Assembly (NCBI RefSeq): GCF_004354015.1
Contig: NZ_SMRU01000009.1
Span: forward strand, 56,532-120,531
Source: Arthrobacter terricola
Lineage (GTDB): Bacteria; Actinomycetota; Actinomycetes; Actinomycetales; Micrococcaceae
Reading direction: 5' to 3'
Length of the DNA stretch: 64,000 nt
Below, in pieces: positions 31,788 to 40,600 of the stretch. Within the stretch, counting starts at the first letter, position 1; the number at the start of each line of letters is the position of its first letter. The position numbers were made by a program, and so were the translations under genes. The notes under the pieces are model-generated. The model ran no database searches. It saw only the letters and a list, made by a program, of their open reading frames with translations, and was not told where the DNA came from.

Positions 31788-33203
31788 TCAGTTGCTGGAC
31801 CCTGCCGAAGCCGTGCTGCCGGCGGCGGCGTCCGCGGCCAGCATCGCCGCCCAGATCTGCGGGAATTCGGGCATGGTCTTCGACGTGGTGGCGATGTCTT
31901 CCACCTGGACGCCCTCGACGGCGAGCCCCAGGATCGCACCCGCCGTCGCCATGCGGTGGTCCGCGTAACTGTGTACGACGCCGGCATGCAGCTTTGCGGG
32001 CCGGATCACCAGGCCGTCGCTGGTTTCCTCCGCGTCGCCGCCCAGGCGGTTGATTTCGGCTACCAGCGCGGCAAGCCGGTCTGTTTCGTGGCCGCGCAAG
32101 TGGGCGATCCCGGTGAGCCGGGAAGGTCCGGAGGCCAAGGCGCACAAAGCAGCGACCGTGGGGGCGAGCTCGCTTGTTTCGTCGAAGTCCGCTCCCAGGA
32201 TTTCTGCTCCGCCGGTGACCGTGAGCGTGCCGTCCGCCAGCGTGACGGTGGCTCCCATGGTTTCGAGGATGCCGCGCCAGAGGTCGCCCACCTGGGTTGT
32301 GTTGCTTGGCCAGTTGGGGATGCGGATGGTTCCCTTGGTTGCCAGCGCTGCGGCGAGGAACGGGCCGGCGTTGGACAGATCCTGTTCGATGCGTTCGTCG
32401 AACGCTTCAATCGGGCCGGGGGCCACTCGCCAATGGTTAGGAACCGAATCATCGACGTGGACGCCGACGCCCCTCAAAACGGCCACGGTCATGTTGATGT
32501 GGTCCAGGCTCGGGACGGGCTTGCCGACATGCTCCAGGTGGAGGCCCTCTTCGAACCGCGCACCGACAAGCAGCAGGGCGGAGACGAATTGCGACGACGC
32601 GCTCGCGTCGATGACCAAGTGGCCCCCGCGCACGGAGCCGGTGCCCGATACCTTGAACGGCAAGGACGTCGCGGGCCGCCCGTCTTCCGTGCCGACGTCG
32701 ACTCCGAGGGCGCGGATGGCTTCGATGATGGTGCCCATGGGTCGCTTGCGGGCATGGGGATCGCCGTCGAAGACCGCGACACCTTGACGAAGCGCGGCGA
32801 TGGGCGGCACGAACCGCATGACCGTGCCGGCAAGGCCGCAATCGATGGCGGTAGTGGATGCTGCAGTCGTCGGGTCGATCGGCGTGACCTCAAGGTCCGG
32901 GCCGTAGTGCCCGTCGCCGGGAACCTCCGTGACCGTGGCGCCAAGGCTCCGCAAGGCTTCAATCATGAGGGCTGAATCCCGCGAATGCAGCGGAGCCCGC
33001 AGCCTGGACGGCCCGTTGGCCAACGCTGCCAGCACGAGGTACCGGTTGGTCAGGGATTTTGACCCCGGAACCGAGACGGTAGCGTCCACGGGGCGGGCGG
33101 CGAAGGGTGCCGGCCACAAGGGAAGTGCGGAGTCCGTGGTGCCCTGGGCCAAATCGCCGGGCTGCGTTGAATTGCCTGCGTGCGTTGCGGGTGTTCCTGG
33201 CAT
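31788..33203 (-). CDS. aroA: 3-phosphoshikimate 1-carboxyvinyltransferase (EPSP synthase)
   Basis: 471 residues. PGSKSLTNRYLVLAALA near the N-terminus binds substrates; also LAGTVMRFVPP, DGDPHARKRPMGTI and the C-terminal SYADHRMATAGA. It makes EPSP from shikimate-3-phosphate and PEP in chorismate synthesis. Start at ATG 33203; the TTG upstream overlaps the doxX stop. The tight spacing to rsgA suggests one operon. Confidence 0.92.
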   Translation of the reverse strand: MPGTPATHAGNSTQPGDLAQGTTDSALPLWPAPFAARPVDATVSVPGSKSLTNRYLVLAALANGPSRLRAPLHSRDSALMIEALRSLGATVTEVPGDGHYGPDLEVTPIDPTTAASTTAIDCGLAGTVMRFVPPIAALRQGVAVFDGDPHARKRPMGTIIEAIRALGVDVGTEDGRPATSLPFKVSGTGSVRGGHLVIDASASSQFVSALLLVGARFEEGLHLEHVGKPVPSLDHINMTVAVLRGVGVHVDDSVPNHWRVAPGPIEAFDERIEQDLSNAGPFLAAALATKGTIRIPNWPSNTTQVGDLWRGILETMGATVTLADGTLTVTGGAEILGADFDETSELAPTVAALCALASGPSRLTGIAHLRGHETDRLAALVAEINRLGGDAEETSDGLVIRPAKLHAGVVHSYADHRMATAGAILGLAVEGVQVEDIATTSKTMPEFPQIWAAMLAADAAAGSTASAGSSN

Positions 33204-33210
33204 TGCTTCG

Positions 33211-33726
33211 TTATGCTCCAACTGCGTGGTCTACGGCCTTGCGAACGGCGCGGTCCGTCTTCTTGAGTTGCTTCCCGGTGGCCTTCTTGGCGTCCATCGC
33301 CAAGTGCTCTGCGCGCCACGCGAGGCTGGGCCGTCCGGCAGTGTCCACGGCAGCGAGCAACACGCCACCGGTCAGGGAGAGATTCTTGAGCAGACGCGAA
33401 CGGCGGGCGATCCGGCCTTCCTTGGTGCTGATGTCAGCCGAGCGGTACTCGACGAAAGTGTTCAGTGCCGAGATGCCGGCGAGGAGTGTGGCCGAGATCC
33501 GGGAACACTTCCCGAGCGCAAGCAGGGCGCCGGCGCCCACCTGGGTTCCGCCGATCACGCGAGCAAGCATTTTCTCATCCGTCGCGAAGGGCAGGGTCTC
33601 CGCCGCCCTGCGGAGCAAGGGGGAGAGCTGCTTGGCCGTGTCATCCGCGTTCTTGAGCTTGTCCAGCCCGGCGATCACGAAGCTGGAAGCCAACATTGGC
33701 CTGGCGAGAAAACGGACGAGGGACAT
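33211..33726 (-). CDS. DoxX-family membrane protein
   Basis: 171 residues with about four hydrophobic segments, starting MSLVRFLARPMLASSFVIAG, as in the DoxX family. Strong AGGAGG before the ATG. The C-terminus is basic and soluble. In mycobacteria a DoxX protein works with a superoxide dismutase and thiol system; here it neighbours the sigH stress region on the opposite strand. Role inferred only. Confidence 0.75.
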   Translation of the reverse strand: MSLVRFLARPMLASSFVIAGLDKLKNADDTAKQLSPLLRRAAETLPFATDEKMLARVIGGTQVGAGALLALGKCSRISATLLAGISALNTFVEYRSADISTKEGRIARRSRLLKNLSLTGGVLLAAVDTAGRPSLAWRAEHLAMDAKKATGKQLKKTDRAVRKAVDHAVGA

Positions 33727-33834
33727 GTTTTGCCTCCTGGAGGGCTTGCCACGGTTTTCAGGTGGTGCTGCTTCCGCGTTCCGTAATTTGTGCGCGGTTC
33801 ACCGGAGCAGTCGGTCCTAGTCTTGCATCTTTGC

Positions 33835-33860
33835 GGAATATTTGCCCGATGCCTGCCGTT
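33835..33860 (+). promoter_or_regulatory. SigH-type promoter upstream of sigH
   Basis: GGAAT (33835-33839), 18-base spacer, GTT (33858-33860): the exact consensus of SigR/SigH promoters. It points at sigH, so the sigma factor should raise its own expression during thiol-oxidative stress. Confidence 0.8.
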
Positions 33861-34008
33861 GTGAGTAGAAGGTGCGGCACGGGCTGGACCTTCGGTTGTG
33901 GTGCGCCGCGGTGCGCTTGCAAGTCACATCGTGCGAATGAGTGGAGATGGTTTCTTGGCCTTGGTGAAGGACCGCGAGGAGCACTTGGCCCCCGGCCGTG
34001 AGGCGCCA

Positions 34009-34794
34009 ATGGACCCGCGGAGGGTGACAGTAGACTTGGATGCAATGAGCACCAAGGATCCGGCCGCAGCGGCCATGTATGAAGCAGCGATGGAGGCCGC
34101 GGACACGCCGTCCGGCAACGACGCAATTGTAGAGGCCGCCGTCGAGACTGCGGTGGACTTTGCAAGCGAGACTCCCGGACAGCGGCGCGCGCGTTTTGAG
34201 CGCGACGCCATGCAATATGTGGACCAGCTCTATTCGGCTGCCATGCGCATGGCCAGGAACCCTTCCGACGCAGAGGACCTCGTCCAGGAGGCCTACACCA
34301 AGGCCTTCTCTGCCTTCCACCAGTACAAGCCGGGGACCAACCTCAAGGCGTGGCTTTACCGCATCCTGACCAACACCTACATCAACCTTTACAGGAAGCG
34401 GCAGCGTGAGCCGCTGCAGTCGAACTCGGACACGATCGAAGACTGGCAGCTGGCGCGGGCGGAGTCGCACTCGTCCACAGGCTTGCGCTCGGCGGAGGCG
34501 GAAGCACTGGACCACTTGCCGGACTCGGACGTCAAACGCGCGCTGCAGTCCATCCCGGAGGAATTCCGGCTCGCGGTGTACTTCGCGGACGTCGAAGGCT
34601 TCGCGTACAAGGAAATATCAGACATCATGAACACCCCGATCGGAACGGTCATGTCCCGGCTTCACCGCGGCCGGAAGATGCTGCGCGATCTGCTGGCGGA
34701 CTACGCCGCCGACCGGGGAATCAACGCCGCCACCGAAGAAAAGGCCTTGGCCACGGGTGCGGCCGAAAGCAAAAAACAGGAGAAAAGGAAATGA
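34009..34794 (+). CDS. sigH: ECF sigma factor SigH (thiol-oxidative stress)
   Basis: Region 2 is at [34 protein letters not shown] and region 4 at [41 protein letters not shown]. Start set at ATG 34009 because GAGG lies 6 bases upstream; in-frame GTG 33898, ATG 33937 and ATG 34045 are alternatives, and long and short forms are known for Streptomyces SigR. Followed by rsrA with a 4-base overlap. Directs thioredoxin and repair genes when RsrA is oxidised. Confidence 0.9.
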   Translation: MDPRRVTVDLDAMSTKDPAAAAMYEAAMEAADTPSGNDAIVEAAVETAVDFASETPGQRRARFERDAMQYVDQLYSAAMRMARNPSDAEDLVQEAYTKAFSAFHQYKPGTNLKAWLYRILTNTYINLYRKRQREPLQSNSDTIEDWQLARAESHSSTGLRSAEAEALDHLPDSDVKRALQSIPEEFRLAVYFADVEGFAYKEISDIMNTPIGTVMSRLHRGRKMLRDLLADYAADRGINAATEEKALATGAAESKKQEKRK

Positions 34795-35048
34795 GCTGCC
34801 AAGGATTGGGCGACTGCGACGATGCTCGGATGCAGCGTATCTACGAGTACCTCGACGGTGCGTTGACGCGGGAAGATATCGCGGAGATCAAAGAGCATCT
34901 GGACAGCTGCCCGGAGTGCACGGAGCAGTATGACCTCGAGTGCGTTATCCGCACGGTCGTCAAGCGATCTTGCACCGAGGCTGCTCCCGAGAACCTCAAG
35001 AACTCGATCCTGGACAAGATCCACGCGATGAATACGGTGGACGTCTAA
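34791..35048 (+). CDS. rsrA: Zinc anti-sigma factor RsrA
   Basis: 85 residues with the ZAS motif HLDSCPEC and a further Cys in GDCDD near the N-terminus. Zn2+-bound RsrA holds SigH; disulfide formation frees it. ATGA overlap with sigH gives coupled, near-equal synthesis. Confidence 0.9.
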   Translation: MSCQGLGDCDDARMQRIYEYLDGALTREDIAEIKEHLDSCPECTEQYDLECVIRTVVKRSCTEAAPENLKNSILDKIHAMNTVDV

Positions 35049-35064
35049 GCTCCCGGAACGGCAA

Positions 35065-35096
35065 GGGCCCCGGAAACCTCATGGTTTCCGGGGCCC
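35065..35096. terminator. Terminator after rsrA
   Basis: Stem GGGCCCCGGAAACC, loop TCAT, then the matching strand. It lies between convergent rsrA and the bL37 gene, so it could serve both. Confidence 0.8.
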
Positions 35097-35127
35097 TCCG
35101 CATTAAGTCTTACGCTAAGCCGCAGGC

Positions 35128-35202
35128 TTAGGTGTTGGGACGCTTGCCGTGGTTTGCGCCGCCGCGCTTACGGTCACGACGCTTACGTGCACGCTTGCTC
35201 AT
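35128..35202 (-). CDS. Ribosomal protein bL37, 24 aa
   Basis: Encodes a 24-residue, extremely basic peptide beginning MSKRARKRRDRKRGG and ending ANHGKRPNT, with AAGGAGG before the ATG. This matches the actinobacterial 50S protein bL37 (ending NHGKRPN-). Too short for usual gene finders. Alone between rsrA and padR. Confidence 0.85.
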   Translation of the reverse strand: MSKRARKRRDRKRGGANHGKRPNT

Positions 35203-35324
35203 AGCTGGCCTCCTTAGATTCTTTGATACTCAACAAAGCTGCCCTCCAGTCTCCCACATCCGGGGGTCGCGCCGCGAACCGGGTCCGTTGCCTCGCGGAC
35301 CGGCGTCGCCATGCCGGATCCAGC

Positions 35325-35939
35325 TCAGCTCCGCAAGGAATTCCGGATGGAGATCCGTGCCTGGTCGAGGACGGTCCGCACGGTTTCGAGGGCGACTGGA
35401 GTCAAAGGCATGGAGCCGGCGTGCTTGCGCAGCTCGACGCGGATGTCGTCGCGGAACGACTGGACCATGAGCTCGGCTTCCTTGAGGACACGGTCGCCCT
35501 CTGGCGAGTAGGTCCGTGACCGGGGTTGGGATTCCGTGGTTTTCGCGTTCGCGCGGGCAGCCTCAGCAGTGGCGGCCAGGTCGGCTCGCAGTCCACGCAT
35601 GTTGTTGCGGATGTCTTCGCGCAGGTCGTCGGCCAGCCGCCTCACGGAGGCCGAAATGCTGTCTTCGACGTCGGCCAGTTCCTGCCGCCGGTTGTTGAGT
35701 TCCGCGAGTCCGGCAGCTGTGATCGAGTAGTTGGTCCGGCGGCCATCGCTGCTTGTGGCCACCAGTCCTTCTTCCTCCAGTTTGCCAAGCCTGGGGTAGA
35801 TGGTGCCCGCGCTGGGGGAGTACGTGCCGCCGAAGCGTTCACCAAGGGCTTTGATGAGCTCGTAGCCATGTTTGGGACCGGACTCGAGGAGTGCCAGCAG
35901 ATACAGCCTCAAGGCCCCGTGGGCGAAAACGGGAGGCAT
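35325..35939 (-). CDS. PadR-family transcriptional regulator
   Basis: 204 residues. Winged HTH (LRLYLLALLESGPKHGYELIKAL ... GTIYPRLGKLEEEGLV) and a helical C-terminal dimerisation domain longer than usual. ATG overlaps the stop of the DUF4097 gene (TGATG), so both come from one promoter, which carries a double palindrome suited to this dimer. Confidence 0.85.
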   Translation of the reverse strand: MPPVFAHGALRLYLLALLESGPKHGYELIKALGERFGGTYSPSAGTIYPRLGKLEEEGLVATSSDGRRTNYSITAAGLAELNNRRQELADVEDSISASVRRLADDLREDIRNNMRGLRADLAATAEAARANAKTTESQPRSRTYSPEGDRVLKEAELMVQSFRDDIRVELRKHAGSMPLTPVALETVRTVLDQARISIRNSLRS

Positions 35940-36787
35940 CAGATACCCTCTTCCTCCGGTTGGGGACGGGTGTTTCCGGAATTCGGCCCGGTGCTGTGGA
36001 GGATGTATGTCTTGCCTGACACGGAGTTCGTGCGCACTACCATGAGCTTTTCGTCCGGACCTGCGATCGTCTGGATCTTGCTGCCCGGCTGAATGAATCG
36101 CTGGTTGTCGATGACGACCGTCCCGCTCGCCGATTTGGCGGTCACGTCCACTCCAATGTCCCGCGGAAGTCGGATAGTGATGTCGCCGGACACCGAATTG
36201 CCGCCGAAGTCCCGGGTGTAGCCGTGGAGATCGAAACTGAGGTCGCCGCTGACCGTGGTGGCTCGGATGTTCTTGAAGTCGCCCGACGCCGTCACTTCGC
36301 CGGAGACGCTCTTGGCGGTCATGACGCCGTCATGGTTCCTCGCGATGACCTCGCCGCTGACCGTGTTGACGTGGAGCTCGCCGTGGGTACCGTCAGCGAG
36401 CACGGAACCGGAAACGGTATTGAGGCGGATATTGCCTTCGACGCCGGAAACCATCCCGTCGCCGCTCACGGTTCCGGCTTCCACATCGACGCCGACCGGC
36501 AACGCAATGCTGATGACGACCGTGTTGGTACTCGTGTTGTTGACCGTTCCCATGAGGTTGCGGAACCATCCTTGCGGACCGTGAAGCTGGTGGCGGACTT
36601 CGAGCCTGCCGTCGATGAGCGTGACACTCAACGGATCACCCGCGATTTCGGAGATTTCGACCCTCGTTGTCGTTTCGTCGTGCGTTACGACGTCGAAGCG
36701 GCCCTTGACGATCCCGAGTTTGAGTGAGCGGACGCCGTCGACGTCTATGGTCTGCGGACCGGTGACGGTCCAGTTCTCTTCTGACAT
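35939..36787 (-). CDS. DUF4097 beta-helix adhesin-like protein, 282 aa
   Basis: Start ATG 36787 (MSEENWTVTGPQTIDVDGV) with GGAGGGG before it. The body is a run of repeats with the pattern VSG-x-V/D-x (GDGMVSGVEGNIRLNTVSGSV ...), the DUF4097 beta-solenoid. No signal peptide, so probably cytoplasmic. Pairing with PadR is common in actinobacteria and suggests an envelope-stress or drug-response role, which is unproven. Confidence 0.8.
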   Translation of the reverse strand: MSEENWTVTGPQTIDVDGVRSLKLGIVKGRFDVVTHDETTTRVEISEIAGDPLSVTLIDGRLEVRHQLHGPQGWFRNLMGTVNNTSTNTVVISIALPVGVDVEAGTVSGDGMVSGVEGNIRLNTVSGSVLADGTHGELHVNTVSGEVIARNHDGVMTAKSVSGEVTASGDFKNIRATTVSGDLSFDLHGYTRDFGGNSVSGDITIRLPRDIGVDVTAKSASGTVVIDNQRFIQPGSKIQTIAGPDEKLMVVRTNSVSGKTYILHSTGPNSGNTRPQPEEEGI

Positions 36788-36802
36788 GACCCCTCCAGAA
36801 AT

Positions 36803-36838
36803 GCGATATATCGCGTTGACAAGTTCACGATATATCGC
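36803..36838 (-). promoter_or_regulatory. Double palindromic operator of the DUF4097-padR operon
   Basis: Two copies of CGATATATCG (36804-36813 and 36828-36837), each a perfect palindrome within GCGATATATCGC, are spaced 24 bp centre to centre, and the intervening GTTGACAAG could be a promoter element. This suits two PadR dimers on the same DNA face. Confidence 0.75.
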
Positions 36839-36870
36839 GTTTTTGGGATCCGCAAGGGGTTCGGGCGCGA

Positions 36871-36904
36871 AAGAAGGCACGGACCGCGTGGTCCGTGCCT
36901 TCTT
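36871..36904. terminator. Bidirectional hairpin terminator
   Basis: Stem AAGAAGGCACGGACC, loop GCGT, complementary strand ending CCTTCTT. It lies after the SGNH-like gene (minus strand). Confidence 0.75.
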
Positions 36905-36944
36905 CGCATCCGCCTTTTGTCTTTCGGGTCGGCTCTCTATGAGC

Positions 36945-37544
36945 CTATTCCGGCTGGGAAATCCGCAACCATTGGAACCAACCGCGGTGCAGCACGAGCC
37001 AGGCCATCAGGCCGTATCCCGCCTGGCCCGGAGTGCCGCCATTCGCCGCGAGGTCGGTGCGCCATTGTTCATGGTTGAGCAAGGGAGAAAACGTATCCAC
37101 ATACTGGTGGTTGCGACGTGTAGTGACGTCAGCGAACGCAGCGTTGAGCTCCGCGATCCGGCGGTTCTTCGCGGGATCCAACGTCGGCGGTGGACCGACG
37201 ACGAATACTTCGATGCTGCTGTGGGAAGCTCCGTCCAGGATATTGGCCAGGTTGAGCCGGCTGCGCGCAGTCGAGATGCCGAATTCAATGTCCCGGCAGG
37301 ACAAGCCGATCACCAAGCGGTTCTCATGGATATCGCTGAAACGCCGCCCAGCCTCGTCCATCCAGCGGGCCGCGAGGCCTTCCGTCCCCTCCATGGGGCA
37401 GGGCAGGGAATAGCTCTCCACCAGCACGGAGTCCTGGGGTGTACGTGCGAGCACCCTTCCAAGCCAGCCCAAGGCTCGGGGATCACCGAGCCCGGCGAGT
37501 AGTTCATCACCTACAGCTGCGATGCGCAGCTTCCTGTCTTCCAC
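36945..37544 (-). CDS. SGNH-fold protein lacking catalytic residues
   Basis: 199 residues. Block I reads AAVGDELLAGLGDPRALGW, where family enzymes have GDSL: the nucleophile Ser is Glu. A later GPPP resembles block III, and the final block NGGTPGQAGYGLM lacks the Asp-x-x-His pair. Fold resemblance to GDSL hydrolases is clear, but catalysis by the usual triad is not possible. Role unknown. Confidence 0.65.
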   Translation of the reverse strand: MEDRKLRIAAVGDELLAGLGDPRALGWLGRVLARTPQDSVLVESYSLPCPMEGTEGLAARWMDEAGRRFSDIHENRLVIGLSCRDIEFGISTARSRLNLANILDGASHSSIEVFVVGPPPTLDPAKNRRIAELNAAFADVTTRRNHQYVDTFSPLLNHEQWRTDLAANGGTPGQAGYGLMAWLVLHRGWFQWLRISQPE

Positions 37545-37629
37545 AGTTACCTCTTCACCAAACGTCGCGGTCCATGCACTGTGTCCGGCCGGGCGGCGGG
37601 ATCGCCGAACACTTATCCATTAAACAGAA

Positions 37630-37670
37630 CTGCCCGGCTGGAAGCGGGTATTGAACCTCCAGCCGGGCAG
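37630..37670 (-). terminator. Terminator after kgd
   Basis: Stem CTGCCCGGCTGGA/TCCAGCCGGGCAG around a 15-base loop, starting about 9 bases beyond the kgd stop and followed on the minus strand by a short T-containing stretch. Confidence 0.65.
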
Positions 37671-37678
37671 TCGCCGTT

Positions 37679-40600
37679 TTAGTTGCGCTCGAAAGCCTGC
37701 TTGAGCAAGGTGGCCTGCTCGGCGCTGTGCCGCTTCATGGAACCGGCCGCGGTGGACGCCGACGCCGGACGCGAGACAAGGCGGACCCCGCGGTTCAGGT
37801 GCTGCGGCAGGTTCAGGCCGATGAACGGCCACGGACCCTGGTTGGCGGGCTCGTCCTGTGCCCAGACGACCTCTGCGTTCGGGTACTTGGCCAGCTCGGC
37901 CTCGATCTGTTCCGCCGGCAACGGGTAAAGCTGCTCAACACGAATGATCGCCGTAGACGTGTCGCCGGTTTTCTGGCGGCTCGACAGGAGGTCGTAGTAC
38001 AAGCGGCCCGAAACCAGGATGACACGATCAACCTTCTGGGCATCGAACTGTTCGTGTTCGCCGATGACCGGGTTGAAGCCGCCCGTGGTGAAGTCCTCCA
38101 CCGACGACGCCGCGCCTTTGAGGCGCAGGAGCTGCTTCGGGGTGAAGATGATCAGCGGCTTGCGCGGACGGCTGTAGGCCTGGCGGCGCAGCAGGTGGAA
38201 GTGCGATGCCGCCGTGGTCGGGTTGGCAACAATCATGTTGTCTTCAGCGCAAAGCTGCAGGAAGCGCTCGATGCGGGCGGACGAGTGGTCCGGTCCCTGT
38301 CCTTCGTAGCCGTGCGGAAGCATCAGGATGAGGGAAGAGCGCTGGCCCCACTTCTGCTCGGCCGAGGAGATGAACTCGTCGATGATGGTCTGTGCGCCGT
38401 TGACGAAGTCGCCGAACTGGGCCTCCCAGAGCACCAAGGCATCCGGGCGTTCCACCGAGTAGCCGTATTCGAAGCCCATTGCCGCGTATTCGGACAGCAA
38501 GGAGTCGTAGATCCACAGCTTGGCTTGGTCGTCGCTCAAGTTGGCGAGGGGCATCCACTCATTGCCGTTGACGCGGTCGTGGAAAACAGCGTGGCGCTGC
38601 ACGAAGGTTCCACGGCGCGAGTCCTGGCCTGCGAGGCGGACGGGAACGCCTTCCATGATGAGCGAACCGAAGGCTGCGATTTCACCGAAGCCCCAGTCGA
38701 TTCCGCCTTCGCGGGACATCTGCTCGCGCTTCTCAAGGAGCTGCTTGAGCTTCGAGTGCACCGTGAAGTCCTCCGGAATGTCCAGGTGGGCCTGGCCGAT
38801 CCTTTGGAGCTTCTCGGCCGAAATGGCGGTGGATGCCGGAGCGCTGGTACCGGAGTCTGCCTGCTGGGCAATGGGACGCTCGATGTCGGAGACCGCGGCG
38901 GAATCCGCCGTGATGATCGGGATCGGCGAGGTCTGGGCCGCGTGGGTCTCGGCGAAGACCCGCTCAAGGCGTTCCTGGTAGTCGCGCAGCAACTGCTCGG
39001 CTTCGTCCTCGGTGATGTCGCCACGGCCGATGAGGGATTCCGTGTAGAGCTTGCGGACGGAGCGCTTGGCTTCGATCAGGTTGTACATGAGCGGCTGGGT
39101 CATCGAGGGGTCGTCGCCCTCGTTGTGGCCACGGCGGCGGTAGCACACCATGTCCACAATGACGTCCTTGTGGAAGCGCTGGCGGAACTCGTAGGCGAGC
39201 TGCGCGATGCGCACCACGGCCTCGGGGTCGTCTCCATTGACGTGGAAGACGGGAGCCTGGATCATCTTGGCGACGTCGGTGGAGTACGTGGAAGAACGCG
39301 ACGACGACGGTGCGGTAGTGAAGCCGACCTGGTTGTTCACGATGACGTGGATGGTTCCACCCGTGCGGTAACCGCGCAGCTGGGACAGGTTGAGGGTTTC
39401 CGCCACGACGCCCTGGCCGGCAAATGCCGCGTCACCGTGCACCATGATGGGCAGCACCGGGAAGACTTCGCCCTGGTCCAAGCGGTCCTGCTTGGCGCGG
39501 ACAATGCCTTCGAGCACGGAGTCCACAGCTTCGAGGTGCGACGGGTTGGCGGCCAGGTAGACCTTGGTCTCATTGCCGTTGTCCGAGGTGAAGGTGCCTT
39601 CGGTGCCGAGGTGGTACTTGACGTCGCCGGAGCCCTGGACCGAGCGGGGGTCCTGGGTGCCTTCGAACTCGCGGAACACCTGGGCGTAGGTCTTGCCGGC
39701 GATGTTGGTCAACACGTTGAGGCGGCCGCGGTGGGCCATGCCGATGGCGACCTCGTCGAGGCCGTCGTCGGCGGCGTCGGAGATGATCGTGTCCAAGAGC
39801 GGGATCAGGGACTCGCCGCCTTCGAGGGAGAATCGCTTCTGGCCCACGAACTTGGTCTGCAGGAAGGTTTCGAAGGCCTCGGCCGCGTTGAGCTTGGAGA
39901 CGATCCGCAGCTGCTCTTCGCGGCTCGGCTTCGAGTACGGGTGCTCAAGCTGGTCCTGGAACCACTTGCGTTCCGCCGGTTCCTGGATGTGCATGTATTC
40001 GATGCCCGTGGTCCGGCAGTAGGCGTCGCGGAGGACACCGAGGATGTCGCGGAACTTGAGCATCGGCTTGCCGCCGAAGCCGCCCGTGGGCCATTCGCGG
40101 TCGAGGTCCCACAAGGTCAGGCCGTAGGTCAGGACGTCAAGGTCGGCGTGCTTGCGCTGGACGTATTCAAGCGGATTGGTGTCCGCCATGAGGTGGCCGC
40201 GCACGCGGTACGAGTGGATCAGCTGCTGGATGCGGGCGACCTTGTTGATTTCGTCGGCGGGATCGACCTGGAGGTCGGGGCTCCAACGGACCGGCTCGTA
40301 GGGGATGCGCAGGGCTTCGAAGATTTCGTCGTAGAAGTTCTGTGCGCCGAGGAGCAGCTGGTGGACGAGCTTGAGGAATTCACCGCTGCCCGCGCCCTGG
40401 ATGACGCGGTGGTCGTAGGTGGACGTCAGCGTGAGGATCTTGCTGATGGCGTTCTGGGCAATGATCTTCTCGCTCGCGCCCTGCCACTCAGCGGGGTAGT
40501 CAAGGGCGCCGACGCCGATGATTGCAGCCTGGCCCTTGGAGAGGCGCGGCACGGAGTGCACGGTGCCGATGCCGCCCGGGTTGGTCAGGGAGACCGTGGT

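Noticed and set aside
30670..32145. Long version of rsgA (491 aa)
   Set aside because: The first 120 residues are Arg/Gly-rich, lie within aroA and lack any domain; the ATG at 31785 fits the family.
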